Shown: piece by piece, positions 14,127 to 21,264 of the stretch
How the letters are laid out: the number at the start of each line of letters is the position of its first letter
How positions within the stretch are numbered: position 1 is the first letter of the stretch
NCBI GenBank assembly: GCA_028706695.1
Contig: JAQTVU010000003.1
Coordinates: forward strand, 1-26,510
From: Mycobacterium sp.
GTDB lineage: Bacteria; Actinomycetota; Actinomycetes; Mycobacteriales; Mycobacteriaceae
Direction: 5' to 3'
Length of the DNA: 26,510 bases
The notes under the pieces: model-generated
Seen by the model: only the letters and a program-made list of their open reading frames with translations
What the model was told of the DNA's origin: nothing
The model's database searches: none
Program-made: the position numbers and the translations under genes

Positions 14127-14334
14127 GTCGGGGCTCTCCATGGGCTGTTGCTGTGGCGCTCACTCGCCTCCCCATGACCTATCGGGCCGCGCAGGGCTGC
14201 GGTGTCGGATTCTGCCGCGCAGAACCGCTACCGCCGGGGATCCGGGGCTGTGTTGCACCGCTTTTTCCGGGAGCGATGAAATAGTTGCTCTCGAAATGTG
14301 TTGACCACCGACAGCGGTACAGCTGGCCGTTAGC

Positions 14335-15201
14335 GTGTGGCCCGTGGCTCAACATGTGCGCTGTCACGCCTCGTTGGATAGCTTCGTGCGCGCCGCCCGC
14401 GGCCTGTACGCCGCTGATCCGCTGCTGTTCAGCGCCGAGCTCGGCGTCCTGGCCGAGCTGGCCGCGTCGCCCCGCCCGGCGCTGATGCTCACGGTCGCCG
14501 GTGACCACGGCGCGACCGTCGGAGCAGCTATTCGACCTCTGGGTTACCCGTTGCTGACGAGCGGCCTGCTAGGCGATGCCTCCGCCGCGGCGGCCGCGGA
14601 GTTCCTTGCCGCCAACTGTGTTTATGTTCCTGGGCTGCTCGGGATCAGTTCTAGCGCTGAGGTATTCGCACGCAGATGGATAGCGCTGACCCAAGCCCGC
14701 CCCGGCGTGTGTTTCCATGAGACGGTGTACCGCCTCGAGGCGCTACAGACGCCGCGATCGGTGACGGGCCACGCGCGGGCCGCCGGGCCCGAGGACAGGG
14801 CACTCCTGGTGGATTGGCTTTCCCAGTTCCACGCCGAGGCGTTCGGGCGCCCAGTCGATCAGAACTCGACATCGGCTTTTCTTACCCAAGTCTTGGCCGC
14901 GGGAAGTCAATTCGTGATCTGGCACGCCGATGCCACGCCGGTCAGCGTCGCTCGACTGCATCCCGCGGTGGCCGGTGTCGCCCGGATCGGACCTGTGTTC
15001 ACCGCGCCCGCGGTCCGCGGCTGCGGGTACGGCGCCGCTGTGACCGCAGACGTGGTCGCGCGAGCTCATCGCGTAGGCGCCACCGACGTGGTGCTGCAGA
15101 CCGATGTCACCAACACTGCCGCCAACACTCTGTATCGACGGCTCGGGTTCGTTCCTGTCGCCTCGAGCATGCAACTCATGTTCACCACGTCCGACGCTTA
15201 A
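14335..15201 (+). CDS. GNAT-family N-acetyltransferase
   Basis: A 288-residue protein. The C-terminal half has a GNAT fold: IGPVFTAPAVRGCGYGAAV carries the acetyl-CoA-binding RxxGxG/A loop (residues about 228-233), followed by VVARAHRVGATDVVLQTD and the NTAANTLYRRLGFVPV helix-strand ending at about 275, typical of RimI-like enzymes. The N-terminal 140 residues form a second, degenerate domain, as in two-domain mycobacterial acetyltransferases. The enzyme would move acetyl from acetyl-CoA to an amine on a small molecule or protein; the substrate cannot be told. The start is uncertain (GTG 14335 or GTG 14344; neither has a ribosome-binding site). It stands alone and may be cargo. Confidence 0.8.
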   Translation: MWPVAQHVRCHASLDSFVRAARGLYAADPLLFSAELGVLAELAASPRPALMLTVAGDHGATVGAAIRPLGYPLLTSGLLGDASAAAAAEFLAANCVYVPGLLGISSSAEVFARRWIALTQARPGVCFHETVYRLEALQTPRSVTGHARAAGPEDRALLVDWLSQFHAEAFGRPVDQNSTSAFLTQVLAAGSQFVIWHADATPVSVARLHPAVAGVARIGPVFTAPAVRGCGYGAAVTADVVARAHRVGATDVVLQTDVTNTAANTLYRRLGFVPVASSMQLMFTTSDA

Positions 15202-15248
15202 TAGCCAAGCACCGCAAGTTCATTAGAACAACTCACCGGGAGATAGCG

Positions 15249-15449
15249 ATGGACGCTAATCAGCTACGCGACGGGCAGTGGTATTCCATCCTGCTTCGCC
15301 AGCCCCGCACACACCGCAACGCCTGCTGGCACGCGAAGCACGAGGCCTTCGTCTGGCAAGGAACATCCGAAGATCACCTCGTGGGCCTCGACGAGGTCGC
15401 GGAGATCCTGGAGCGCATCGACGGGCCGGTGACGGAAACCCCGGGCTGA
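15249..15449 (+). CDS. Hypothetical 66-residue protein
   Basis: ATG 15249 has GGGAG six bases upstream. The product begins MDANQLRDGQWYSILLRQ and includes ACWHAKHEAFVWQGTSEDHL and VAEILERIDGP. It follows the acetyltransferase by 47 bases on the same strand and is probably co-transcribed. No family recognised. Confidence 0.6.
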   Translation: MDANQLRDGQWYSILLRQPRTHRNACWHAKHEAFVWQGTSEDHLVGLDEVAEILERIDGPVTETPG

Positions 15450-15468
15450 GTAGTAGAAGAGACTCAGC
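15445..15468. terminator. Hairpin between converging genes
   Basis: GCTGAG (15445-15450) and CTCAGC (15463-15468) form a six-pair stem with a 12-base loop in the gap between genes that converge at 15449 and 15512. No T-run follows, so this is at best a weak bidirectional terminator. Confidence 0.25.
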
Positions 15469-15511
15469 GCGCGTTGAGAGTTCAGATTTTCACGGGGTTT
15501 TCGCGGGGCGG

Positions 15512-15934
15512 TCACTGGGCTGCGGCGGAGATGACGCGGATGATCCGCGCATAGTTGCCCCAGTTGCGGCTGTCGAGGTCGCTGGCGGCTTGGCCGAGAT
15601 GGGTCCTCAGGAGGTCAATGGCATCCGCGCGCTCAACTGCGGGACTGAGGGTGAAGGTGACCGTGACGTAGCGGTCGGTGTGGTCGATGACCGCGCGGGC
15701 CAGTGCGACCGCGCGCCGGCGGTCGCCCCTGTCGAAGGAGACGGATTGGGCAAGGGTCAACGCCAGGTGTACCGACGGCCCGTTCTCCTCGAGGTGGGCA
15801 CTGGCGACCCACCGACGACGGCCATCGCTCATGAGGACCTGCAGCGGCGTGGTCAGGGACGGCGGCTCGATGTCGCCACTGTGTGGTGAAATCGGAAGGC
15901 CCCTTCGTTGGGGTTGGTCAGCGCTTGGATACAT
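15512..15934 (-). CDS. Hypothetical protein
   Basis: A 140-residue protein from ATG 15934, 13 bases after the upstream gene. The N-terminus is Pro-rich; the middle (TPLQVLMSDGRRRWVASAHL) and the helix RRRAVALARAVIDHTDRYVT look like a compact alpha/beta domain, and the end reads NWGNYARIIRVISAAAQ. The ribosome-binding site is weak, and an internal ATG at 15832 is a possible start, but the sequence before it already looks folded. No family recognised. Confidence 0.55.
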   Translation of the reverse strand: MYPSADQPQRRGLPISPHSGDIEPPSLTTPLQVLMSDGRRRWVASAHLEENGPSVHLALTLAQSVSFDRGDRRRAVALARAVIDHTDRYVTVTFTLSPAVERADAIDLLRTHLGQAASDLDSRNWGNYARIIRVISAAAQ

Positions 15935-15947
15935 GGTTCGAGGTGAC

Positions 15948-16196
15948 TCAGACAGCGAGCGCGCCGGCCAGGTGCTCGAAGTAGATCATGACGTCTTCGT
16001 TGCGAAAGTCTCGAATTGCCAGTTGGTTTCGGATCTTCTGCTGCTCCGTGGATGAAGCTCGGCCGATCGCGGTGATGACATTACTCAAGGGGATGCTGTT
16101 GAGCATGCCGCCTGGCCCGTCGATTTCGAAGCGGTGCTCGAGGTCTAAGTCTTTCTCGGATACGAACGCCTGCAGCCACCCCACAATGTCGCCCAC
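15948..16196 (-). CDS. Hypothetical 82-residue protein
   Basis: GTG 16196 with GGAGGGG five bases upstream. The product reads MGDIVGWLQAFVSEKDLDLE, then NSIPLSNVITAIGRASSTEQ and RNEDVMIYFEHLAGALAV. It is acidic and mostly helical. It precedes the 140-residue gene on the same strand. Not recognised, although its good codon pattern and ribosome-binding site make it a real gene. Confidence 0.6.
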   Translation of the reverse strand: MGDIVGWLQAFVSEKDLDLEHRFEIDGPGGMLNSIPLSNVITAIGRASSTEQQKIRNQLAIRDFRNEDVMIYFEHLAGALAV

Positions 16197-16386
16197 ACCA
16201 GCCCCTCCCCCTGCTTGCCCTGGTGACCCATCGTGGCGGGTCGCTGCGGCGTTGGGAAGCGTCAGGTGTTGTGTCGCACGGAATTCTCACCGCTGAGGGC
16301 TAGAGGAGTCGGACGCATCCAAGTGTGGCTGCACCCTGGCAAAGGTCGCCGGCTGGGCCGTGTGGCCTTCGGAGCTCCGGGGCGGC

Positions 16387-16560
16387 TCAGGCGCGGACGA
16401 GATCGCCGTCCAGGAGCATCATGATGAACTTCTGAACCGACCCCGGGCCCACGAATCCGAGTTCTTTAGCGCGCCGTTCGAGGTCTTCGCGCTCGGCGGG
16501 AAGCAGGTTTAGCTTGACCTGCTCGGTGCGCTGCCGCGTCTGTGATCCACTACGACTCAC
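16387..16560 (-). CDS. Short ribbon-helix-helix protein
   Basis: A 57-residue protein from GTG 16560 with GAGAGGA seven bases upstream. The product reads MSRSGSQTRQRTEQVKLNLL, then PAEREDLERRAKELGFVGPG, then SVQKFIMMLLDGDLVRA. EQVKLNLLP is the beta strand, and the two following stretches are the helices of an RHH/CopG fold. Such proteins bind operators as dimers of two. It is divergent from the HTH gene at 16801, and the 240 bases between them carry several palindromes, so regulation of that gene or of itself is plausible. Confidence 0.6.
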   Translation of the reverse strand: MSRSGSQTRQRTEQVKLNLLPAEREDLERRAKELGFVGPGSVQKFIMMLLDGDLVRA

Positions 16561-16684
16561 GATGGCATCCTCTCATCAGCGCTATGGGCGTTGACCTGCA
16601 CATTTGATGCATTATTCGGCACTGGATCCATCATAAAGGCGACGCCCGTTTTAGCCCCGGGATTGGTGGGCGTGTCGCGTGTAC

Positions 16685-16774
16685 GCGCATGCGCTATTTT
16701 AGATCAACACCGCACGTCACAGCTATCGCACATATGCGACACTCGGCCCTGAGACGGCCGATACAATGATCGGC
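16685..16774 (+). promoter_or_regulatory. Palindrome-rich promoter region of the HTH gene at 16801
   Basis: GCGCATGCGC (16685-16694) is a perfect palindrome. TCGCA-CATA-TGCGA (16726-16739) is an inverted repeat, and GCCGAT...ATCGGC (16757-16762 and 16769-16774) encloses a TACAAT -10 box (16762-16767). The -35 box is poor, which suits a regulated promoter. GGAGGGAG directly before the ATG is a strong ribosome-binding site. Confidence 0.5.
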
Positions 16775-16800
16775 ACCGTCACCGCACCGAGGAGGGAGCA

Positions 16801-17346
16801 ATGCCCGTGCATCGCTTCCCGCAGCCCGGTCGGCCCACGGTTTCGGCTCGACAAGCAGCGAAGCTCCTGCGACGTGACCCCCGCACGATTCAGCGCATGG
16901 TGCGCGACGAAGAGTTAGAGGGCGGCTGCCAGACGGTCAACCGAAGTCCCCGGTGGTTCGTCTACTCCGATCAGTTCACCCCACCAGCCGCCGGCCGGCC
17001 CGCTGCCGCGACCCCCTCCCCCGCCGACCTAGTCGCCGAGATCCAAGTCTTGCGCGCCGCTGTGTCCAAGGCCGATGCGCAGCGGGCGGCGGTTGAGGAA
17101 ACCAACCGACTGCTGCTTGCGAGCCAGTCCATACTGATGACCGCGTTGGGCCAGTACCAACAAGCTGTGGCCGATACCGACGCCATCGCCGACACCTACC
17201 GCGAGCTCTGTAACCGCCAGGCCGGCACGGCAGCTCGGTTCCGTGAATCCGCAGACGGCTTCGCTCAAGTCATCGGCAACTACCGCGACATCATCGCCCA
17301 GGCCGCCACGCCGGACGATCTAAGTTCGTTGACCGGCGACGAGTGA
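16801..17346 (+). CDS. HTH (excisionase/MerR-like) protein with coiled coil
   Basis: A 181-residue protein from ATG 16801. Residues 13-58 (VSARQAAKLLRRDPRTIQRM, then the wing-like SPRWFVYSDQF) match the helix-turn-helix of excisionase/MerR-like DNA-binding domains. After a Pro/Ala linker (60-75), residues 76-170 are a long charged helix region with heptad character (DLVAEIQVLRAAVSKADAQR; LGQYQQAVADTDAIADTYRE), likely a coiled coil for oligomer formation. It may be a transcription regulator, or a phage-like protein that bundles DNA. The promoter lies inside palindromes, which fits self-repression. No recombinase gene is near, so a true excisionase role is unlikely. Confidence 0.6.
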   Translation: MPVHRFPQPGRPTVSARQAAKLLRRDPRTIQRMVRDEELEGGCQTVNRSPRWFVYSDQFTPPAAGRPAAATPSPADLVAEIQVLRAAVSKADAQRAAVEETNRLLLASQSILMTALGQYQQAVADTDAIADTYRELCNRQAGTAARFRESADGFAQVIGNYRDIIAQAATPDDLSSLTGDE

Positions 17347-17474
17347 CCGTGGCCGTGTGGACACAACACCAGCTCCTCGCTAACCTCGAATGCTAATCGG
17401 CCAGCAATTCACACGACGCCCTGCAGGACGTCGGCGCCGGCGCGGCGCGGTCATGACGTCAGGGGGTTATCACC

Positions 17475-17666
17475 ATGGCCCACGTCGATGACGAAACCCT
17501 CCTTGACCTCAAACGGGAACTCTCGAATTTCCAACATGCCTCCGGCAACCGCGATTACGAGGCATCACTGCTGGCCGGGGCGGCTCAGGAATTACTCGAG
17601 CAAGCCCAAAGCGAGAAGGCCTCCGACACGGCCGTCGACGTATCCGCCGCCGGCCGCGGTCGCTAA
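17475..17666 (+). CDS. Hypothetical 63-residue protein
   Basis: ATG 17475 with AGGGGG eight bases upstream. The product reads MAHVDDETLLDLKRELSNFQ and then NRDYEASLLAGAAQELLEQA; it is acidic and helical. It may be in the same transcript as the HTH gene 130 bases upstream. No family recognised. Confidence 0.5.
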   Translation: MAHVDDETLLDLKRELSNFQHASGNRDYEASLLAGAAQELLEQAQSEKASDTAVDVSAAGRGR

Positions 17667-17852
17667 AGCTGCGCCCGTCATCGACGAAACACCCTGTGCT
17701 GCCCCCTAGTTGAACACAGCCCTTCGATTCGCACCGCGCGACTGACTACCTCATACCCGCTTTGGCTGCACCGGAACAGCAGTGGCTCTTACCTTCTGGT
17801 GTGAGACAACAACTACGAATCGCTCAGATGAAAACCAGCGCACGGACATTGA

Positions 17853-18083
17853 TCAGTCATCGCCGGCGTGCTGGCGCTCATAGCCTTCCAGGTCGCCGAG
17901 CTCGTCGTCGTAGTTGGAGGGGTTGCCTCGCCAATCATCGCGCAAACGCTGACCGAATGCGTTGTACTGCGCGCCGCACTGGCATGAGACGTCGCTTTGT
18001 CCGCGATAGCGGGTAACGGTCTTCCCGCACTGGCTGCAGTCCCACGACGAGCTTCCGTCCTCATGCCTGATGATCTCTCTCAT
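17853..18083 (-). CDS. Small zinc-ribbon protein
   Basis: A 76-residue protein from ATG 18083 with GAGAGGG six bases upstream. Residues about 14-35 hold a zinc-binding pattern: WDCSQCGKTVTRYRG, then VSCQCGAQYNAFGQ (CxxC...CxC). The C-terminal half is acidic and rich in Asp, Tyr and Asn. Zinc-ribbon proteins of this size are common in mycobacteriophages and plasmids; role unknown. It is 38 bases after the upstream gene and probably in one operon with it. Confidence 0.65.
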   Translation of the reverse strand: MREIIRHEDGSSSWDCSQCGKTVTRYRGQSDVSCQCGAQYNAFGQRLRDDWRGNPSNYDDELGDLEGYERQHAGDD

Positions 18084-18121
18084 TCGGCCCTCTCCCTTCG
18101 AGCATGCCCGATAGGCCGCGG

Positions 18122-18346
18122 TCACCGGTACGCGGCGGGCAAACCGGTCTGCGGGTCGAACACTTCGACGACTTCCCTGCCTGTCGCTCGCGACCATTTC
18201 CACGACAACCCTTGCGCCCCCAGTCGCCGGTTGAGCTCGTACGCCTCATCGTCATACTTGAACTCAGCTGCGCGATTGATCCGGCCAATCAACTCAGTAG
18301 TCGACACCGCTGCGAAGTGCTCAGCTAGAACCTCGTCTAGCGACAT
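18122..18346 (-). CDS. Hypothetical 74-residue protein
   Basis: ATG 18346 with AAAGGAAA six bases upstream. The product reads MSLDEVLAEHFAAVSTTELI, then AAEFKYDDEAYELNRRLGAQ and EVVEVFDPQTGL. The pattern YDDEAYELNRRL is one I associate with small proteins of actinobacterial phages and plasmids, function unknown. Likely co-transcribed with the zinc-ribbon gene. Confidence 0.6.
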   Translation of the reverse strand: MSLDEVLAEHFAAVSTTELIGRINRAAEFKYDDEAYELNRRLGAQGLSWKWSRATGREVVEVFDPQTGLPAAYR

Positions 18347-18362
18347 ACGTCTTTCCTTTCAC

Positions 18363-18734
18363 TCAATCACTCACACTCAAGCCGCCGATGGCGGCGTGCA
18401 GTCTGGCCCGGGGCTGGGACCTGTTGGTGCACCGAAGGATTCGCGCCAAAAGCTCAATCTCCTCAGCGAGGTAATCGAGTTTGCGGCTGGTGAGGTGAAA
18501 GACCCCACACGCACACAGATATAGGCTCTGACGGTGCACCGCGGCATACCGCAGCGCCGTGCCACGGTGGGCGTACGCCGCCTTCGCCGGCGACGGGCAG
18601 GGGCGAACCGCAACCGCAGCAAGCCGCTGCCGGTGGCGCCGCTGCGACCGGCGATGGGCCTGCCCGCAGTAGCGGCGACCGCCCTCCGTTTCGTGCCCAC
18701 ACCACCAGCAGTGCGGCGCCTCAGCGCTTTCCAT
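18363..18734 (-). CDS. Double zinc-motif small protein
   Basis: A protein of about 123 residues if ATG 18734 is the start; a GTG at 18779 would add 15 residues, and neither has a clear ribosome-binding site. Near the N-terminus, PHCWWCGHETEGGRRYCGQA followed by HRRSQRRHRQR is a zinc-finger-like cluster plus a very basic helix. In the second half, SLYLCACGVFHLTSRKLD resembles the YxCxCGxxHLT motif found in many short actinobacterial proteins. It is 16 bases upstream of the 74-residue gene on the same strand. Probably a nucleic-acid-binding accessory protein. Confidence 0.5.
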   Translation of the reverse strand: MESAEAPHCWWCGHETEGGRRYCGQAHRRSQRRHRQRLAAVAVRPCPSPAKAAYAHRGTALRYAAVHRQSLYLCACGVFHLTSRKLDYLAEEIELLARILRCTNRSQPRARLHAAIGGLSVSD

Positions 18735-18876
18735 GCGGCCATCGTCGATCGAGTCGGCACGCAGAAACAGCACCGACACGAAACCCGGACCACGAATTGG
18801 ATCGCACTGCCTGCTTACTCTGACGCCACATTCACAACCGAGGCGGCCCTTAAGCCCCGAGGATAAGGAGAGCGTG

Positions 18877-19167
18877 TTGCGCGCACCCGATCATGAGCCG
18901 GTCCAGATTGCCGACGGCGTGTGGCTATCGCTGTCTGCGCTCGATATTCCTGAGGACTTTCCTGGAACGGACCCCCCTCGGTACTGCTGGGAGCTGACGG
19001 GAACACCCGAACACAACGGCAGCCGAACCACGTACTACCCTGCCCCGCCGAATGTTTCAGCAATTATGAAGGCCGCCGGCGGCAGCCAGTTTCACCACGC
19101 CACCTCGGTTGATGCCGCGATCGTCGCAGCCCAGGACCTCTACAGGCGCGCCACGGCCTACTTGTGA
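18877..19167 (+). CDS. Hypothetical 96-residue protein
   Basis: TTG 18877 is chosen because AAGGAGA lies just before it; GTG 18874 is too close to that site. The product includes VQIADGVWLSLSALDIPEDF, a Pro-rich centre and SVDAAIVAAQDLYRRATAYL at the end. It resembles small single-domain proteins encoded in mycobacterial accessory DNA. No family recognised. Confidence 0.5.
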   Translation: MRAPDHEPVQIADGVWLSLSALDIPEDFPGTDPPRYCWELTGTPEHNGSRTTYYPAPPNVSAIMKAAGGSQFHHATSVDAAIVAAQDLYRRATAYL

Positions 19168-19237
19168 GCGCAACAGCCTGGACCAGCCTTGCCGTCGCTG
19201 GGATTGCTCACCAGCAGTTCGAGGGGATCGGTCGACA

Positions 19238-19564
19238 ATGACGGGCTACGCCACCCGTGTCTCGGCGACGATCACCACTCACTGCAGATTTGCGAGTCCG
19301 TGCTCGGTGTGGCGATTCATGCCAGGACTACGCGGGCCATCCGCCAATGGAACCTGCGGCGGCGTCTATGAACACGGACTTGTCGTGTGTGTCGGTCCAC
19401 GGATCACCACCGTCTGGGCATGCGATGCCAATGGCCATCTCGTGCTCGATCGCATCGGTGCGCCGATACAGTTGAGTTCGGACTATCAAGTCTTCGCTGG
19501 TGAGCCAAATGTCCCTATGGCCGAACGGATCAGCGCTCTGGGGTATACCCCGCTCACTGACTGA
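19238..19564 (+). CDS. Hypothetical 108-residue protein
   Basis: ATG 19238 follows GAGGGG by ten bases. The N-terminal half is Cys- and Arg-rich and less convincing; the C-terminal half (GGVYEHGLVVCVGPRITTVW, then DANGHLVLDRIGAPIQLSSD) has the look of a beta-rich folded domain. The gene may start later. No family recognised. Confidence 0.35.
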   Translation: MTGYATRVSATITTHCRFASPCSVWRFMPGLRGPSANGTCGGVYEHGLVVCVGPRITTVWACDANGHLVLDRIGAPIQLSSDYQVFAGEPNVPMAERISALGYTPLTD

Positions 19565-19866
19565 CGGCCACCCGGGCCCAGGACGAGGACTATAGCGCCC
19601 CTATCTATACTCGCAGTGCTTTACACGCTTTGTACGCTAAGGCTCTAACTAGCCAGCGTGCCCATATTTCGTCACGGTGACAGATAGCACCGCTTGCCCC
19701 GCTTTACAAGCGTGCGAGGCATGTGCGCCTTTCGGTCATCCCCGTCCTTGCTGATGAACTTTACAAAGCCGAGCCACAAGCACTGAACTCCGCCGCCGGC
19801 GGCCGCCGCTCGGTACCGCCGCGGATCGCCATCATCTCTCGGCGGGCCCGCGACGAACGAACCCGG
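19565..19866. other. Gene-free stretch downstream of dnaB
   Basis: No supported gene. It holds GTCAC-G-GTGAC near 19672 and an imperfect inverted repeat near 19636-19661 (ACGCT..GGCT / AGCCAGCGT). Being the convergent gap between a plus-strand gene and dnaB, it could carry terminators, but none has a T-run. Confidence 0.3.
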
Positions 19867-21264
19867 TCAGTAGTGTCGCGCGAGGTCGCGGAAGCTGGAC
19901 ATGTGCAAGGTACTTGCCACGGCCAAAGTTCTTGGGGCCGGTCCGTTTCGCTGTTTCGCGACAATCAGGTCTGCCTCACCGGCTCGCGGGCTGTCCCTGT
20001 CGTAGGAGTCGGGGCGATGAAGGAGGATCACCATGTCAGCGTCTTGTTCGAGTTGTCCAGATTCACGTAGGTCTGACAGTTGCGGAGTCTTGTCGGTGCG
20101 CTGTTCGGGCCCGCGGTTGAGTTGACTGATGGCCACCACGGGAACGTCGAGCTCCTTGGCCATTAACTTGAGACTGCGGGAGAATTCGGCCACTTCTGCC
20201 TGGCGCGATTCAACTTTTTTCCCCGAACTCATCAGCTGGAGATAATCCACCACGACCAGTTTGAGGCCGATCTTCTGTTTGAGTCGGCGGGCCTTTGCGC
20301 GGATCTCCATCATGGTGAGGTTCGGTGAGTCATCGATATACAGTGGGGCGTCGTTGATTTCGCTCATGCGGCGGGCCATCTTGGTCCAGTCGTCGTCACT
20401 GAGGCGGCCAGAGCGCATGTCGGCCAATTTGATACGCGCTTCAGCCGAGAGCAGCCTCATCACGATCTCGGACTTGCTCATCTCGAGGCTGAAGATGATG
20501 CTGGCCATCTGGTACTTGATCGAGCATGCACGCAAAAAATCCAGTCCAAGAGTCGATTTCCCCTGACCAGGACGTCCGGCGACGATGACCATCTGGCCAC
20601 CGTGTAGGCCGGTGGTGAGTTCGTCGAGTTCGGTGAACCCGGTGGGCACGCCGTGGCTGAGCCCGCCGCCGGACTGGATCGCGTCGATCTCATCCATGGT
20701 GTCTTGGATCAGATCCCCCAGTGGCGCGTAGTCCTGGGAGCTGCTCTCTTCGGTGACGTCGTAGATCTCGGCCTGGGCGCGGTCGACGACTTCAGCGATG
20801 TCGGCCCCTTCTGCGCCGGCGTAGCCGTACTGCACTACGCGGGTTCCGGCCTGTATCAGGCGGCGTAGCACGGCTTTTTCGGCGACGATATCGGCGTAGT
20901 AGCCAGCGTTGGCCGCGGTGGGCACCGTGGAGATCAGGGTGTGCAGGTAGGGGGCGCCCCCGACGCGGTTCAACTGGCCGCGCCGGTCGAGTTCGGCAGC
21001 AACCATCACCGCATCGGCGGGTTCTCCCCTGCCGTACAGGTCCAGGATCACGTCATAGACGTTTTGGTGCGCGGGCCGGTAAAAGTCCCCGGGGCGCATC
21101 CGTTCCAGTACGTCGGCGATCGCGTCCTTACTCAGCAGCATCCCGCCCAGCACCGACCGCTCGGCGTCGAGGTCTTGCGGGGGTTGGCGGCCATCGTCGA
21201 AGCCTGTGTAGGCCTGCTCTCGCGGGCGGCGGGGCGCCTGTGGGCGCATCTCGAGGTCGGTCAT
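19867..21264 (-). CDS. dnaB: Replicative DNA helicase DnaB
   Basis: A 465-residue protein. ATG 21264 overlaps the stop of the rep gene (ATGA), so helicase and Rep are made together. The order of motifs is complete: N-terminal DnaB domain (about 30-130, DLDAERSVLGGMLLSKDAIA), linker, RecA-like domain with Walker A GRPGQGKS (230-237), SLEMSK (259-264), Walker B LVVVDYLQLM (336-345), VVAISQLNRGPEQR (376-389) and the arginine-finger region AKQRNGP (436-442). DnaB hexamers unwind DNA at the fork. The sequence is close to chromosomal mycobacterial DnaB but has no intein, which some mycobacterial DnaB genes carry. Having its own helicase frees the replicon from host DnaB loading; Rep2 of the Streptomyces linear plasmid pSLA2 is a comparable case. 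Confidence 0.95.
   Translation of the reverse strand: MTDLEMRPQAPRRPREQAYTGFDDGRQPPQDLDAERSVLGGMLLSKDAIADVLERMRPGDFYRPAHQNVYDVILDLYGRGEPADAVMVAAELDRRGQLNRVGGAPYLHTLISTVPTAANAGYYADIVAEKAVLRRLIQAGTRVVQYGYAGAEGADIAEVVDRAQAEIYDVTEESSSQDYAPLGDLIQDTMDEIDAIQSGGGLSHGVPTGFTELDELTTGLHGGQMVIVAGRPGQGKSTLGLDFLRACSIKYQMASIIFSLEMSKSEIVMRLLSAEARIKLADMRSGRLSDDDWTKMARRMSEINDAPLYIDDSPNLTMMEIRAKARRLKQKIGLKLVVVDYLQLMSSGKKVESRQAEVAEFSRSLKLMAKELDVPVVAISQLNRGPEQRTDKTPQLSDLRESGQLEQDADMVILLHRPDSYDRDSPRAGEADLIVAKQRNGPAPRTLAVASTLHMSSFRDLARHY

Noticed and set aside
16801..17346. Considered an excisionase of an integrative element.
   Set aside because: No integrase or attachment-site repeats are visible, and the long coiled coil is unlike typical short excisionases.
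19620..19720. Possible attachment site or tRNA fragment in the gap downstream of dnaB.
   Set aside because: Only imperfect short inverted repeats were found, with no tRNA-like fold and no direct repeat elsewhere in the window.
19867..21264. Checked DnaB for an intein at Walker A.
   Set aside because: The helicase motifs are continuous from GRPGQGKS to AKQRNGP; no insertion is present.
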